Below, piece after piece: positions 18,869 through 29,061 of a stretch of 64,000 nucleotides of DNA. The stretch covers positions 89,540 through 153,539 of the forward strand of contig CAJQUW010011022.1 in NCBI GenBank assembly GCA_907163375.1, written 5' to 3'. The notes under the pieces are model-generated. The model did no database searches. It saw only the letters and a list, made by a program, of their open reading frames with translations, and was not told the origin of the DNA. The position numbers and the translations under genes are program-made. The DNA is from Prostheceraeus crozeri (taxonomy: Eukaryota; Platyhelminthes; Polycladida; Euryleptidae). Each line of letters starts with the position of its first letter. Position 1 is the first letter of the stretch.

Positions 18869-19420
18869 CGAATAGGGATTTGAGAATGTCTTCCACCAAC
18901 GATTCCGCTTCTGCAATCGTTAAGATACCCTCCACAATCACACTTCCGTTGGAAAAGAAGGAACAATGCAAATTACCTTTGCGTATTAACGTTCCGGAAA
19001 ACAGCTCGCGCTCGTTGGAAATCACCGATGTCGATGGCAACTGTTGAATGGTTTGCATGTGGTCCTTTGTATAGTTCCATTGACATTGAACTGTGCAGGA
19101 TTTTGTGATTGGGTCGCTCACGTCCAATCCGTAGGGGGAGAGTAATTGGCGCATCTCTTTACAAATACGATCGTAGGTTTCCAGAGAGTGGTTGCCCAAA
19201 ATTTGGATATACCCCCGTGGAAAATCTGTACAGTGACCGAAGAGTTCCATCTCCAATAGACTCGACACGGGCGTGATGCTCGGTATGTGGCCAGAGGGAG
19301 TTGCGGTAACAATGTCTGCAGTGGTATTGCGGAGGATGCTCTGAGCTCCACCATGCGGTTGCAGATCCTTGACATCTTTGACAGCGGGGTGTAGATACCC
19401 TTCTTCATATAGGCGATGTT
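18834..19420 (-). CDS. TBP-like protein, read in frame with the polymerase tail
   Basis: Two successive repeats resemble the halves of the TATA-binding saddle. The first (about 19330-19130) includes DFPRGYIQILGNHSLET, aligned with LFPNGTVQILGALS in element B's TBP-like protein. The second (about 19080-18870) includes NERELFSGTLIRK and FFSNGSVIVEG, matching the TBP second-repeat pattern of a Glu-Leu-Phe-x-G loop followed by a strand, a Ser/Asn-Gly turn and a Val/Ile-x-x-G strand. A Glu/Asp-rich tail ends it. The frame is open from 19511 and begins with the polymerase C-terminal motif, so it may be a fusion or may start at an unrecognised internal codon. DNA binding is inferred from family resemblance. 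Confidence 0.65.
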
Positions 19421-22400
19421 TGCCGTATGGAAGACTCTGATTGGGTAAATACCAACACCGCTTGTCCTCCCAGATACTTAAGGCCTTCTTCACTTGCGTC
19501 ACCGTTCTCATCTCGTGGTGTTGGGATTGGAGGAGGGTTTATGACACTGTGGTAATTGAATGTTTTTCAAATGCGTCCACATAATTCTGATGTTTCACTT
19601 GACGCTTCTTCGCTTGACACACTCCTTTCATGCGACAGTCGTGGATTTCTTCCTCATTACCTTTGAGGACAATGTAAGAGTACATCTTGGCACTCAAACA
19701 CACAAACTCCTTCACCCTATCCCCCACACACTCATCCTTGAAACATCCCAAACGATTCGCATTCTCGGTACGTCTCTCTGGATGACTCACGGGATAATTT
19801 GAGGTATCGAGAACACCTTTCGCCTCCGTATCAATAAAATTCGGGATGTTTTCAAACGAACGCAGCACTTCTTCACGTGTATACCGGCTGCGGACTTTGA
19901 GGAAGAAGGAGTCTGTGTCCCCACCAATGAGCTCCACTGAGGTGCACGTCTTGTTGGCTTTCCACTGGTCAAACAGCTTATACATAATAATCTTGCTGTT
20001 GTCCAGGATGCATTGTCCGATATAAATGGGCTTGTTCAAGTCTACCTTGGTCTTGCGCACATTCACCACCACGGCTTTGTCGCTGATGTTGAAGAAGGAT
20101 TGACAATAGGGATGACGTGTCCATTTGCTAAACACATTCGGTGATCGTACAAAATAGTGCTTCCCATATTTCCGCACATTCTCCATCGTCTTGCCGTACA
20201 GTGCGTTCACCATCACCTTGTGGAGATTGCGGCGCATTTTCGTTGTTGCCTTGGCGCGTTCTTGCGTATGGTATTGTACATAGGGGCGAATATACGGTTC
20301 TTGATTGAAGGAGATCCCGTAATGAACCTTGGTGATATGTAAGCCCTTCTCTACATAATACTTGAGAGCAGCGATATGTACCACATACTCTTTGCGATTC
20401 TCGTGCGTCATCATTAACTTGTCGGCTGAATGAAAGGGTCGGTTCCCGTTCAACTCTTGCCATAGGTCTTGCATATAGGGAGACATGTCCTCCCATTTCG
20501 CCACCCCGCGGTAAGGAGCCAATGGTAAATCTTCCGTGGCATCTTGGACGTGTGGGGGATACTCCAAATCGACGCACAGTACATGACCCGTGGTGCCATT
20601 GACATTGTATCGTCTCACCCATTCGTCGTTGATGTCCACCAAGACCTCCGGTCGTACCCAGGCAAAACAATCCTTCGGCATAGGTCCCATCATGGCCGCT
20701 CCGTATAAATTGCTAGCATCTACATAAAACAGGTGAGTACCTTCTTCTGCTTGAGCGCGGTGCTGATTCCCAAATGTCATCCCTCCACGAATCCCTGCTT
20801 CAAACACGCGGTACATATCCACTTCACGCAATTTCTCCAACTTGACCTGTGTCTTTTTAAAGAAAAATGAATAGGTCAAGCCAGGTGTGCCGAAATAGTG
20901 GATGGGGTCCAATGCAGACACGTCGCGTATTTCACTTCGAAAGTGTTCGAAGATGTCTGCGAGCAAGGCTACATCAACTGTCAAATAATAGTGGATATAA
21001 TCTTCAAACGTGCTGCACCCCGTCTCTGTCCACGCCTTTTGTGCCACAGCATACTCGTCCTCTTCCAACTCCTTCTCACTCAAATCATTGTAAAATGCTT
21101 CCTTTGGAGGCAATTGAGTCTCGTGGATACGATCCCAGCAGTCAAAGTATGTATAGGGAAAATATCTTTTCCGAATAGATGTGTGATCGCAATTCGGATA
21201 GACGTTGCTCAATATGTGATTTGAGTGAGGAAAGTCACTGATGGTCGTTGACAAATTGTTTAGAGAGTCTTTCAAAAACTGACACGAACCGATGAACCGG
21301 AGTTTATACATGATATTGGATGGCATGGGAAGAAAGATGGTCACTCCCAACGTCTTGTCTCCTGACACATAAATGGGTTCGATCCTATACTTGTGATCCA
21401 GCTTGGTAAACCCTTGCACAATCACCTGGTGACTGTCATACCCCTTCCAATTGTCAAACAAGATGTTTAATGTGGTCCGGGATTGACGTCGTCGCAGGTT
21501 ACATGCATTGCACAGGGTTTGCAGATACTTGCCCTTGATATGATCGTGGTCTCGCACCTTTGTCGTAGGCCCATTCTTTTCACCTTGCTTCGGGGGTTTC
21601 ACATCACATCCGCACATGTTACATAGAGCTGTCTGTTTATAGTCCCGCATATCAGCCTCCGTCGGCTTCATGTTACTCTTCGTCTCTTCCATGTGACGAA
21701 ACATAGACAAGCTCACCTGTCTGATGTGTGTAATAAAGGCAGGAATACACTCGTCCCCCTTATGGATCACCACAGATTCTTTCATGTCCAGCGCCGGATG
21801 CCACACCACATAGGATCCCACATACGCTGCCGTGTGCTTCTTGGACACGACATCAATCATGCTCTCAATGTCCGCATACACACAGCGAGGGGTTGAGTGG
21901 TTTTCGCGTGGTCGATAAATTCGTGCGGTTTCGTATCTTCCGGGGTCGTTTCCATCTGGAAAAATCCTCCATCGCATTTGGCTTGATGCTCCAGACGTTC
22001 TTTGTGCGCCATGTCCTTTGTCTTTCCATACTTTACGGCCTTCTCGTAGAAATTGAATCGTAAACTACATAACTCACATGTTTCAAAACGTTTCACTTGC
22101 GTTTGGTTCATGTTCCGATACCACATGCGAGCACATTTCTGAAAATCCGTCACGGGAAGACAATGTCCAGACTGATCCTCCATATCATACCGCGTCACCA
22201 TCACCAGATGAACGATGCGTGTGTTCTCCTTCACAGCTTGACGGACCGGGTATAATTGACCCACAAATCCTTTACCGTCATGTACGTGGATACGAACAAT
22301 GACATTGTTCTTCTTTTCGAACTCCTGAATATCCCGTGTATTCATCAACCCCTCTGACGTCATCATGGAAAAGTCTAGATGATAATATTGGTTCAAATTC

Positions 22401-23338
22401 AACTTGCGCACTGCAGGAAGTCGATTCTGATAACTGTCATTGGATAACTTGGTGCGGGAATCAATACGTCGAGGAATGCGATTGTCTTGGTAGGCAAGTG
22501 CATAGAGGACACTGTCTTGAAAACAATGCGATGTATACGTGTTGCGCTCAAACACACATATGCCTTTGCAGAGCTTGATATCTCGGTGGATAGGAATCGG
22601 TGCGCCCATGCAAAAATTAGGGAAGGAACTTGTTTGAACCAGTAACTCCAACACTTCCTTCACCGCAAATCCTGATCCGTCTTCTTGATAGTCTTCAATA
22701 AATTCTTCAATCTTTGACATAATGTCACGGAACCATGTATCAAAGTTACGTGCTTGGACACCTTCGTGAATGTATGAGGGTGTGGTGATGTCTCTCACTT
22801 CCTCTTCGCCCGTCGACATATCCATCTTGGCAAACCTGAGTCTCATACTCACAAACACTTTCACATCCTCGTGGGGGTGTTGTTACACAATGACACGATA
22901 CAAGTCTGCATACATTGAATTCAAATATGTCTTCCATTCATTCGTGGGTTGAGGAGGGGTAAATCGGTAATTATGCCCGCGACCGTCCATGATACGTTCT
23001 TCTTCCACAGCTGCACCGCCCTCTTGCATGAACTCAAACAGGTAGGGACACAAATGTTCATCCCATCCTTCCGCTTCAGCATTCACCACTGCATCACAGT
23101 AGCGACACCGTCCCACACACACATGCTTATGGTACGTCTCCACGTCGAAACTTCCGTCGCAATCCAGACACAGCAAGTCATTGTCGTCGCCATAATTAAA
23201 CGCGCGGCAATCGTGTTCGTCTCCATACCATTTACAGCATGTCCAACAATAGTTGCGACCCGTCTCCGCTGCTCCATGGGCAATACAGTCTTGAAAGCGA
23301 GAGAAGGACTGACGGCAGAATTCACACGTGTACTGCAT
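19415..23338 (-). pseudogene. polB: Protein-primed DNA polymerase B with N-terminal zinc fingers, three lesions
   Basis: The gene begins at ATG 23338 behind the right TIR promoter. An N-terminal zinc region (CEFCRQSF, CWTCCKWY, CLDCDGSF, CRYCD) is followed by TAA at 22883-22885, then an in-frame Polinton N-terminal domain to about 21893. A -1 shift at the GGGG run 21889-21892 enters the polymerase core. That core has Exo I YADIES, Exo II GYDSHQV, Exo III YLTVDVALLAD, motif A DASNLYG, motif B NALYGKT and motif C GDTDSFF, all intact. A TAA at 19539-19541 cuts off the last conserved segment (KKALSIWEDKRC). The enzyme would replicate the element by protein priming. As written the gene is broken, although the catalytic core is a single open frame. 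Confidence 0.88.
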
Positions 23339-23345
23339 GGTTAGA

Positions 23346-23554
23346 ATGAGAATGATTTTCTCTGACAGCGTCTTTCCTTATATACCCTGCCGTGACTCAT
23401 CACAAGTGCTCGGCGCCACGTGCTCCGATTGGTGCTCCGTTTCCTGTCCTCTTAACCCCCAAGTGCGCCGATGCGTGGGCGTGTGCTCCGATGCCCGGGG
23501 CAAGGTCATGTACTTTAGTGAAAATGGTGCGGTAAGGGACTAGACTTTCCTACT
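23346..23554 (-). repeat. Element A right terminal inverted repeat
   Basis: Reverse complement of the left repeat, ending CTTTCCTACT, with one 51-bp unit fewer. Directly followed by the duplicated TATGTC at 23555-23560. Confidence 0.93.
23353..23384 (-). promoter_or_regulatory. Right TIR promoter for the polymerase gene
   Basis: On the minus strand, TATATAAG occupies 23384-23377 and TCATTC 23355-23350, a spacing one base longer than in the left TIR. The polymerase ATG follows at 23338. The upstream CCAAT/GAGCAC module is shared with the left TIR. Confidence 0.78.
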
Positions 23555-24306
23555 TATGTCCGTTAGTATTGAATACATTTCATAGTAAGTCAGTCGAGCC
23601 CGTCCGAGACCTTTTCGTAATGGTTCTTTAAGAGAACGGATCAAGCGCTCATAAAATGCACCACGATGAGGACTACGTTCAACTAGAAATTTCCATCGGA
23701 TTCCGTTATCGGTCAGAAACTTGTTTACTTCTTCATTACCATGTCATTGTTTTCGTGTGATTTCATGAAGGACAGTCGGATGAGTTTGTTCGCTTTCTTG
23801 AATGAAGTTTGATTATCACTTATAATAGTCCGACAGCATCCTCTTCGATTTATCATGCGCCTCAGAGCTGCAATAAATTCCTCTGTTGACATATTGTTGG
23901 TTAATTCCAAATGAACCATGCGACTTTGGCAACAGGTAAATATGCAAATGTATGCTTTTCTTATGCTCTTGTTGTCATCCGATTTCAGATAGATGACACC
24001 TGTAAAATCTAATCCAATGTCTGTAAATGCTGGAGATACGTTCTCTCTTTCTTTTGGCAAAATTCCCGTCTTTTGTTCCAAATGCTTTGTGGAATGATGC
24101 TTACATGTTAAACACCTTCGTAATGCCTTTCGTATTTCTTCTCTAAAATGGACAATGTGATATTTTTCCCGAAGTATCATTGTTGTATCTTGAGTACAGT
24201 GATAGTTTATGGTATGAACATGCAGGATTAATTTTTCGACCAAAGGTTCTTTATTCGGAAGTAGAATAGGATATTTCGTTTCTTCAGATAGTGGTGATAA
24301 GGACAA
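23555..24306 (-). pseudogene. BEL/Pao integrase core
   Basis: An HHCC-like zinc segment (HVHTINYHC, then RCLTCKHH) is followed by an rve core with FTDIGLDFTG and ISDNQTSF, giving the first two catalytic acids. Near 23735 the frame shifts by one base; the alternative frame holds the rest of the core, including the NGIRW and GAFYERLIRSLK segments with the third acid, and runs to the element A junction. The copy is therefore dead both by frameshift and by insertion. Confidence 0.85.
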
Positions 24307-24342
24307 ACGTTCTTTGCCAATGATTAGCTGTCTGTCTCTATC

Positions 24343-25228
24343 TCAAACTGGATCATGAGACATCAATTTCGAATTTTTTGATACTGTTTTTCCATTCTTC
24401 AAAGATTCACATTCTTCAGGGAAATGCGTCTTTTGGATCAGATGAAAAAGTCTTTCTTCCGCAACAGTTATCTCCATAATGTTTAAAAATTGATTTTGAT
24501 ATGACTGATGATTGAGAACAATGTCTTTCCATCGATAGATTCTTGCACATACTCGAATTATCTTTTCATACTTTTCAAATCTTTCGATCAATTCAATGTT
24601 TCTTTTCTCTGTGACAGTCAAAACCCGTGGAGAGGCGGCTTCTTTATTTATAACCTCCAATTCATTCTTGTGAGGTTTTCTTCGTTTGTCAAAAACCGTT
24701 TTCCTTGTGGCCATTTTGAGCTATCATCTTTCAGCCAAGACGGACCATTCCAATACAAGGTACTCGTTTTCAAGTCATGAAGTTTCATTCCTCTGCTGTG
24801 CAGATCAGCTGGGTTTTCCTTGCCACTACAATGTCTCCAGTCAGTATGACTTGTAAGATCATGTATATCTTGTACTCGATTTCTTACGAATCCTTTCCAT
24901 TTTGAGCTTGGCTTGGCAATCCATGCTAGAGCGATTTCAGAATCGAGCCAGTAGTGCATCTGATCAATGTTGATTTGCTTTCCAATTGCATTCATTATAT
25001 AGTCTTTCAGTTTCGCAAGGCTGTGAGCTGCTAAGAGTTCAAGTCGTGCGATTGGAGGCTTCTTGAGCGACGCTACTCTTGTTTTTGCCATCAAGTAGAA
25101 AAGTTCAATTTTTCCATTGTTGTATTCTAATCTGAAGTAAAATACAGCCCCGTATGCTTGTAAAGAAGCGTCTGCGAATCCATGAAGTTGTATCGTCTTG
25201 ATATTGTGAGAAAGATGAAAGAATGGAG
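24343..25228 (-). pseudogene. BEL/Pao RNase H (Peptidase_A17-type) region and linker
   Basis: The right part has LHGFADASLQAYGAVFYF, RLELLAAHSLAKL, WLDSEIALAWI and CSGKENPADLHSRG, the characteristic Pao-family segment between reverse transcriptase and integrase. It continues leftwards through a variable linker in a second frame (24714-24343) that leads towards the integrase. The frame change near 24650-24714 and stops around 24307-24342 show decay. Element B is inserted just before the LHGFADAS block. Confidence 0.85.
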
Positions 25229-25234
25229 TTCTTG
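25229..25234. repeat. Target-site duplication TTCTTG of element B, left copy
   Basis: TTCTTG at 25229-25234 precedes the AGTAGTAAGT terminus and recurs at 48816-48821 after the ACTTACTACT terminus. Confidence 0.93.
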
Positions 25235-26150
25235 AGTAGTAAGTAAAACTCCACTTCTGGACCGCGCAAGATGGCCGCCGTCGCTGACGTCCCCCCCTCC
25301 TGTCCGCCGAGTCGGTCGTGGTGTGCCGCCGTGTTGCTTCGAGTCTGACGTCCCCCCCTCTGGCCGGCCGTCGTAGCGCGCGGTGATGTGCTGTCCAGGT
25401 TGGCGTGGTGTGCCGCCAGGTTGGGAGGGTGGACTGTCGTAGCTCACCTGAAAAAATCCTAAGTGTCAGAGTGGCTTTGTATGAGTAAAACTTTGAAAAT
25501 TTTCCAAAGTGTGTCATTTCGACCTGGGACCTTCACCAAAACATTTTTCATCAAATTTCACTGACCCCCCCCCCCCCGACAGTGATCTTCTAACTTTGGT
25601 TCTAGTGGACGGATTTTGTCTTACAGCTACTCGTTTGAAAGAGGAGAAAAAACTGCTCGATGATATTTTTTGTTGCGAGTCAATCGGACCAGCCGTTCAA
25701 AAGTTAGAGCTGTTACAAGATTTTAGGTCGGAGCTCACCTGAAAAAATCCTAAGTGTCAGAGTGGCTTTGTATTGGTAAAATTTTGAAAATTTTCCAAAG
25801 TGTGGAATTTCGACCTGGGACCTTCACCAAAACATTTTTCATCAAATTTCACTGACCCCCCCCCCCGACAGCAATCTTCTAACTTTGGTTCTAGTGAACG
25901 GATTTTGTCTTACAGCTACTCGTTTGAAAGAGGAGAAAAAACTGCTCGACGACATTTTTGTCGCGAGTCAATCGGACCAGCCGTTCAAAAGTTAGAGCTG
26001 TTACAAGATTTTAGGTCGGAGCTCACCTGAAAAAATCCTAAGTGTCAGAGTGACTTTGTATGGGTAAAATTTTGAAAATTTTCCAAAGTGTGGCATTTCG
26101 ACCTGGGACCTTCACCAAAACATTTTTCATCAAATTTCTCCGAACGAGGG
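25235..26150 (+). repeat. Element B left TIR with tandem ~290-bp subrepeats
   Basis: The outer ~205 bp are GC-rich, with two tracts of C7 after GACGT. Then a ~290-bp unit starting GCTCACCTGAAAAAATCC occurs at about 25441 and 25732 with a partial third at 26022. Each unit carries a poly-C tract after AAATTTCACTGA. Repeated short reading frames here (CHFDLGPSPKHF peptides) are only by-products of the repeats. The outer part matches the reverse complement of the right end down to about 48190. Confidence 0.85.
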
Positions 26151-26236
26151 GGGGAGGGGGGTCAGTGAAATTTGATGAAAAATGTTTTGGTAAAGGTCCC
26201 AGGTCGAAATTCGGAAGTTTTAAATTTTTCAAAATT
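26101..26236. repeat. Fold-back palindrome at the inner edge of the left TIR
   Basis: The arm ACCTGGGACCTTCACC...CATTTTTCATCAAATTTC is followed after a short G-rich centre (GAGGGGGGGAGGGGGG) by its inverted copy, GAAATTTGATGAAAAATG...GGTCCCAGGTCGAAAT. One subrepeat has thus been inverted against its neighbour. Confidence 0.8.
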
Positions 26237-26447
26237 TTCACCACACTGGAGCTCTCACACTTAGGAATTTTTTCACTTGTGGCATGTTACATGGATATGT
26301 GCTGACGCACCGACTTCCCGTGGTCATATGAGAATGGTTCAAGTGTCATATGATAGAGAATGATGAGACGAATCGTTTGCAACAAACCGCATGTCGCTAC
26401 GATGAATACTTTCGGAGATAGAGCCATTTTAAGTTTTCTTCCGAGCA

Positions 26448-27058
26448 TATATAAACCCCCGACAACGTAAGTCTCATCACTTCATCGAAAGACGAGGTAA
26501 GCGACGGTCGTCGCTCTGAGGTCCCGATATCGGGTGTTTCAAAGGACTCTATCTTTTGAAGTAGGCAAGCTATCTTCTTACTTCAAAGTTTGTGTGATAG
26601 AGTTTGATAGTTTCTTTACTACTGATAAAATTTTTTAAAAGTAGTATGAGTAGTAAAATGCGGAATTTTTAAAAAATTCTTAATTTTCAGTTTTTCAAAG
26701 TTTTAACATGTAGACTAAGGTTTTCAAGTATGCTGAGTTCAAATCTGCTATCAGATTTGAAATTTAACTAAGTCTAAGGCAGCTTTGAGGGGTTAGATCC
26801 CAGCTACTGTTCACTACCTTTGACTCGGCGTTGCTGTTACCACTTCGGGGCAGTGACAATGATGTCTTAAGCTGTAAATAGCGGGTATCGGGGAAGATCT
26901 CTCACTTCCCTAGTGATCAGTACAAGGCCTTTGGGCTGTCGACGGGATCGAGTGCCACTCACTACACTCAAATCTATCATTCCTCACTAAGTGTAATGCT
27001 TTAGGAATATGACTGTACTACATGATTCCAAACTTATACAAATTTCATTATCTTACAG
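26448..27058 (+). promoter_or_regulatory. Left promoter, leader exon and 5'-UTR intron
   Basis: TATATAAA at 26448-26455 is followed by TCATCA near 26475. Good splice donors occur at GACAAC|GTAAGT (26467) and GACGAG|GTAAGC (26497), and an acceptor ATCTTACAG ends at 27058, 19 nt before the ATG at 27078. The intron of 560-590 bp contains no gene. It includes a perfect 10-bp-stem hairpin at 26738-26761 with the loop CTAT. Confidence 0.55.
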
Positions 27059-27077
27059 TTAACAAGAAATCTCAGGC

Positions 27078-28232
27078 ATGGCAAACGATAAGAATCGTAA
27101 ATTTCATATCAAAATGTGTGTGTGCGGTCGAATAAATCGCAGTGCGGACGCCAAGGCGCATGTGAAGAAGGCGGGCACCGACCACATGATTATCCTGAAT
27201 AGGGTTGCGTGTGTAAAGTGTAGAGTGTTGAAGGGTGATGAGGATGAGGCGCGTTTTTACAGAGTGCATGCTGACTGTAGTGGAGGTTTGGTGAATGACT
27301 TGCGATTCACGCAGTTGATTGTTGAAGAGAGGGAGCGAATGTTGGCGATAGAGCGAGACGGCAAGGTGGAGAATGTTGTTGAGAATGATGAGTTGGCGTG
27401 AGCAGTTGCGTCGTTGGAGGCTGAGATTGGGCGAAAGAGAGTGCTTGAGAGTGATGATGAGGATGATGTAGATTTAGATAGGGAGCGTGTGAGGAAGTTG
27501 AGCTCTTCGTCGTCGGAGGTGTCAAACATTGTCATCACCGACCCCCCGCAGAGCTCATCTTCCCCAAAAGTGAAGAGTGGTGGGATTCGTAAGCAGTCGG
27601 CGAGGTGATTGAAGGATGAAGAGAAGAAGCATGTATCGCAGCAGGTGGCGCATGATTTGTTGGTGAATAAGTATGAGAGTTTGAAGAAGGTGAAGGATGA
27701 AGTCGTGAAGGAGTTGGATGAGTTGAAAAAGAAGGAACTGAAGTCGAAGGAGGTAGCGGATGAGAATATTCGAATGAGGCGTAGTGTGACTGATTTGAAG
27801 AATAAGACGCGAGAGTTGGAAGAGAAGAATGATGACTGTGAGAAGAGGGCGAGTGCTGCGGAGAGAAGAATGAGAGATGCAGAAGCGAAGTTTGAGGAGA
27901 TGATGAAGGAGATGAGTGTGTTGAGAGCGAGGGATGTTGAGTTGGAGAGGACTGTGGCTCGGCGGGGTGATGAGAGGCATGCGTTTGAGAAGTTGGAGCG
28001 CATGAGGGATGAGTGGAATCGTGTGAATGAGGATAGGTTGTTTGAGTTTCACATCCCTATTCGGGACAATCATTTGGACGGTCAAGTTCTTGTAAACCAG
28101 AATTTAGATGACTCCATCATATGTTACAGTGGCCATCCGACTAAGAAATGCTTACATGCCAGCCTGAGAATGCGCGGTCATCTGCACAAATTCTCTGTTA
28201 GAAAGCGCGCGAGACTACCTAAGGATGGCTAA
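27078..28232 (+). pseudogene. Cys-containing coiled-coil protein, two in-frame TGA codons
   Basis: A single frame of 384 codons runs from ATG 27078 to 28232, with TGA at 27399-27401 and 27606-27608. The N-terminus has CxC and CxxC pairs (MCVCGRIN, CVKCRVLK). The centre is acidic/Ser-rich (ESDDEDDVDLD, KLSSSSSE). The rest is a long Glu/Lys coiled coil (about residues 180-320) and a short globular end. I do not recognise a family. TGA could derive from CGA by transition. Codon content is rich in GAG/AAG, unlike the neighbours. The gene uses the left TIR-side promoter and is followed by a 60-bp intron and the first stem-loop module. Confidence 0.55.
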
Positions 28233-28236
28233 CTTG

Positions 28237-28296
28237 GTAAGTGAAAAGTAAATAAGATAGTATATCCTCTTCTAATACATACCATTTTCATTGCAG
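28237..28296 (+). other. Probable 3'-UTR intron
   Basis: Donor TTG|GTAAGTG at 28237 and acceptor CATTTTCATTGCAG ending at 28296 enclose 60 bp just after the stop of the preceding gene. Removal would place the stem-loop at 28349 about 57 nt after the stop codon, as in the two following genes. Confidence 0.5.
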
Positions 28297-28330
28297 ATCT
28301 TTGCCCGCCTTCACCACCCCATCACGACAC

Positions 28331-28473
28331 TCCCGAGAACGAACCATCGGTTCTCTTAAGGGCCACCTAGGGGCAAGACATGATAGAACCTCCACGCGGT
28401 TTGCCCTGGGCAGTTTTCGGACTGGCGAATACTATCATTAAGTTGAATCTGCTATCAGTCAACTTGAACGTTG
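28331..28473 (+). repeat. Structured 3' module, copy 1
   Basis: About 143 bp repeated three times in element B. It contains a histone-like stem-loop (GGTTCT-CTTA-AGGGCC at 28349-28364 followed by ACC), a possible long-range pairing of GGGGCAA with TTTGCCC, a CAGTT-TTCG-GACTG hairpin with a TTCG loop, and a hairpin AAGTTGA...TCAACTT with a CTG-CTAT-CAG tip. Confidence 0.75.
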
Positions 28474-28489
28474 CGTCGCGTTAGAGGGG

Positions 28490-28523
28490 TATATAAACCA
28501 CTGCCTCTCATTTCATTTCATTT
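28490..28523 (+). promoter_or_regulatory. TATA box and initiator for the 28529 gene
   Basis: TATATAAA at 28490-28497 and TCATTT at 28518-28523, with the initiator A exactly 30 nt from the first T. The start codon is at 28529. Confidence 0.78.
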
Positions 28524-28528
28524 CAATC

Positions 28529-28795
28529 ATGCAGACGCCGAACAGGCAAGTCAGCTCTCTTCGCGGACCGCAGTTAAGGCCGCGAAATTTATTTGAGGAA
28601 TTTGTCAGACTAGAGGAGCAAGACAGAGTCCACAATAATCTTGCTCGGATTGGCAATCCGATGACAGCAACTGTTGTCAATCCAACGGAATGGCGCTACA
28701 TTCCACTTTTCAGCCATGTGCCAATTAGCGTGGAAGTCGACACTGCTACCAAAGAGAGAGTCAAAGACTCTCTCAGCAGAATTGGTAGGCTGTAA
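28529..28795 (+). CDS. Unknown 88-aa protein with histone-like 3' module
   Basis: The ATG at 28529 follows a TATA promoter by a leader of about 10 nt. The product is short, mixed charge, with an N-terminal Arg/Pro-rich part (RGPQLRPRNLFEEFVRL) and a repeated ARIG/SRIG motif at residues 39-42 and 83-86. No family is recognised. The stop at 28793 is followed 30 nt later by the stem-loop of module copy 2, so the mRNA may end there without poly(A). It looks like a small, independently transcribed accessory gene. Confidence 0.6.
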   Translation: MQTPNRQVSSLRGPQLRPRNLFEEFVRLEEQDRVHNNLARIGNPMTATVVNPTEWRYIPLFSHVPISVEVDTATKERVKDSLSRIGRL

Positions 28796-28805
28796 GATGA
28801 CGTTA

Positions 28806-28948
28806 CTCCCGAGAACGAACCACCGGCTCTCTTAAGGGCCACCATGGGGCAAGATTTGATAGATCCTCCTCGCGGTTTGCCCTGGGCAGTCTTCGGACTG
28901 GCGAATACTATCATTAAGTTGAATCTGCTATCAGTCAACTTGAACGTT
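28806..28948 (+). repeat. Structured 3' module, copy 2
   Basis: Second copy, with stem-loop GGCTCT-CTTA-AGGGCC at 28825-28840, TTCG-loop hairpin at 28887-28900 and CTAT-tip hairpin near 28916-28943. Differences from copy 1 keep base pairing (T/C opposite G). Confidence 0.78.
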
Positions 28949-29013
28949 ATGCAGTCGATTGCTATCCCTGAAGCATTCTGATTCGCTGTTGAGCAATTCA
29001 TTGTTGAAAACCC

Positions 29014-29047
29014 TATATAAGCCAGAAGATTGTAGCGCTTCTCATTC
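29014..29047 (+). promoter_or_regulatory. TATA box and initiator for the 29062 gene
   Basis: TATATAAG at 29014-29021 and TCATTC at 29042-29047, with exact 30-nt spacing to the initiator A. The start codon is at 29062. Confidence 0.78.
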
Positions 29048-29061
29048 AATTTTAAGTCACG

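Larger units (their letters stand above)
726..23554. mobile_element. Polinton/Maverick (adintovirus-like) element A, complete but decaying
   Basis: The element is 22,829 bp, starts AGTAGGAAAG and ends with its reverse complement, and has terminal inverted repeats and a 6-bp duplication. It carries the Polinton hallmark set: DNA polymerase B, chromodomain integrase, packaging ATPase, adenain-like protease, double jelly-roll capsid protein and small basic core proteins. Plus-strand genes fill 988-18204 and minus-strand genes 18320-23338, meeting at facing poly(A) signals near 18200. About nine in-frame stops and at least four frameshifts are scattered through otherwise conserved genes, which indicates a copy decaying after insertion. 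Confidence 0.95.
23555..25234 (-). mobile_element. BEL/Pao retrotransposon, middle piece (RNase H and integrase)
   Basis: Continues the retrotransposon interrupted at 725 by element A. It encodes the integrase and, further right, the RNase H region. It is cut again at 25235, where element B begins, with the BEL reading frame resuming at 48816. Confidence 0.9.

Noticed and set aside
1439-22885. Alternative genetic code or programmed stop readthrough in element A
   Set aside because: All three stop codons interrupt genes, frameshifts and a lost start codon occur too, and intact genes use all stops as normal ends. Decay explains the pattern better.
25509-26030. Repeated open frames with CHFDLGPSPKHF-type peptides (also 48310-48540)
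   Set aside because: They follow the TIR subrepeats exactly, contain poly-C derived proline runs and have no promoter; they are by-products of the repeats.
26762-27050. Possible tRNA or structured RNA gene in the leader intron of element B
   Set aside because: GGTTAGATCCCAGC and nearby stems looked tRNA-like, but no cloverleaf with proper arms could be drawn.
27257-28003. 248-aa minus-strand frame rich in Ser and Phe
   Set aside because: It is the antisense of the Glu/Lys coiled-coil gene; its composition is the mirror of GAG/AAG codons.
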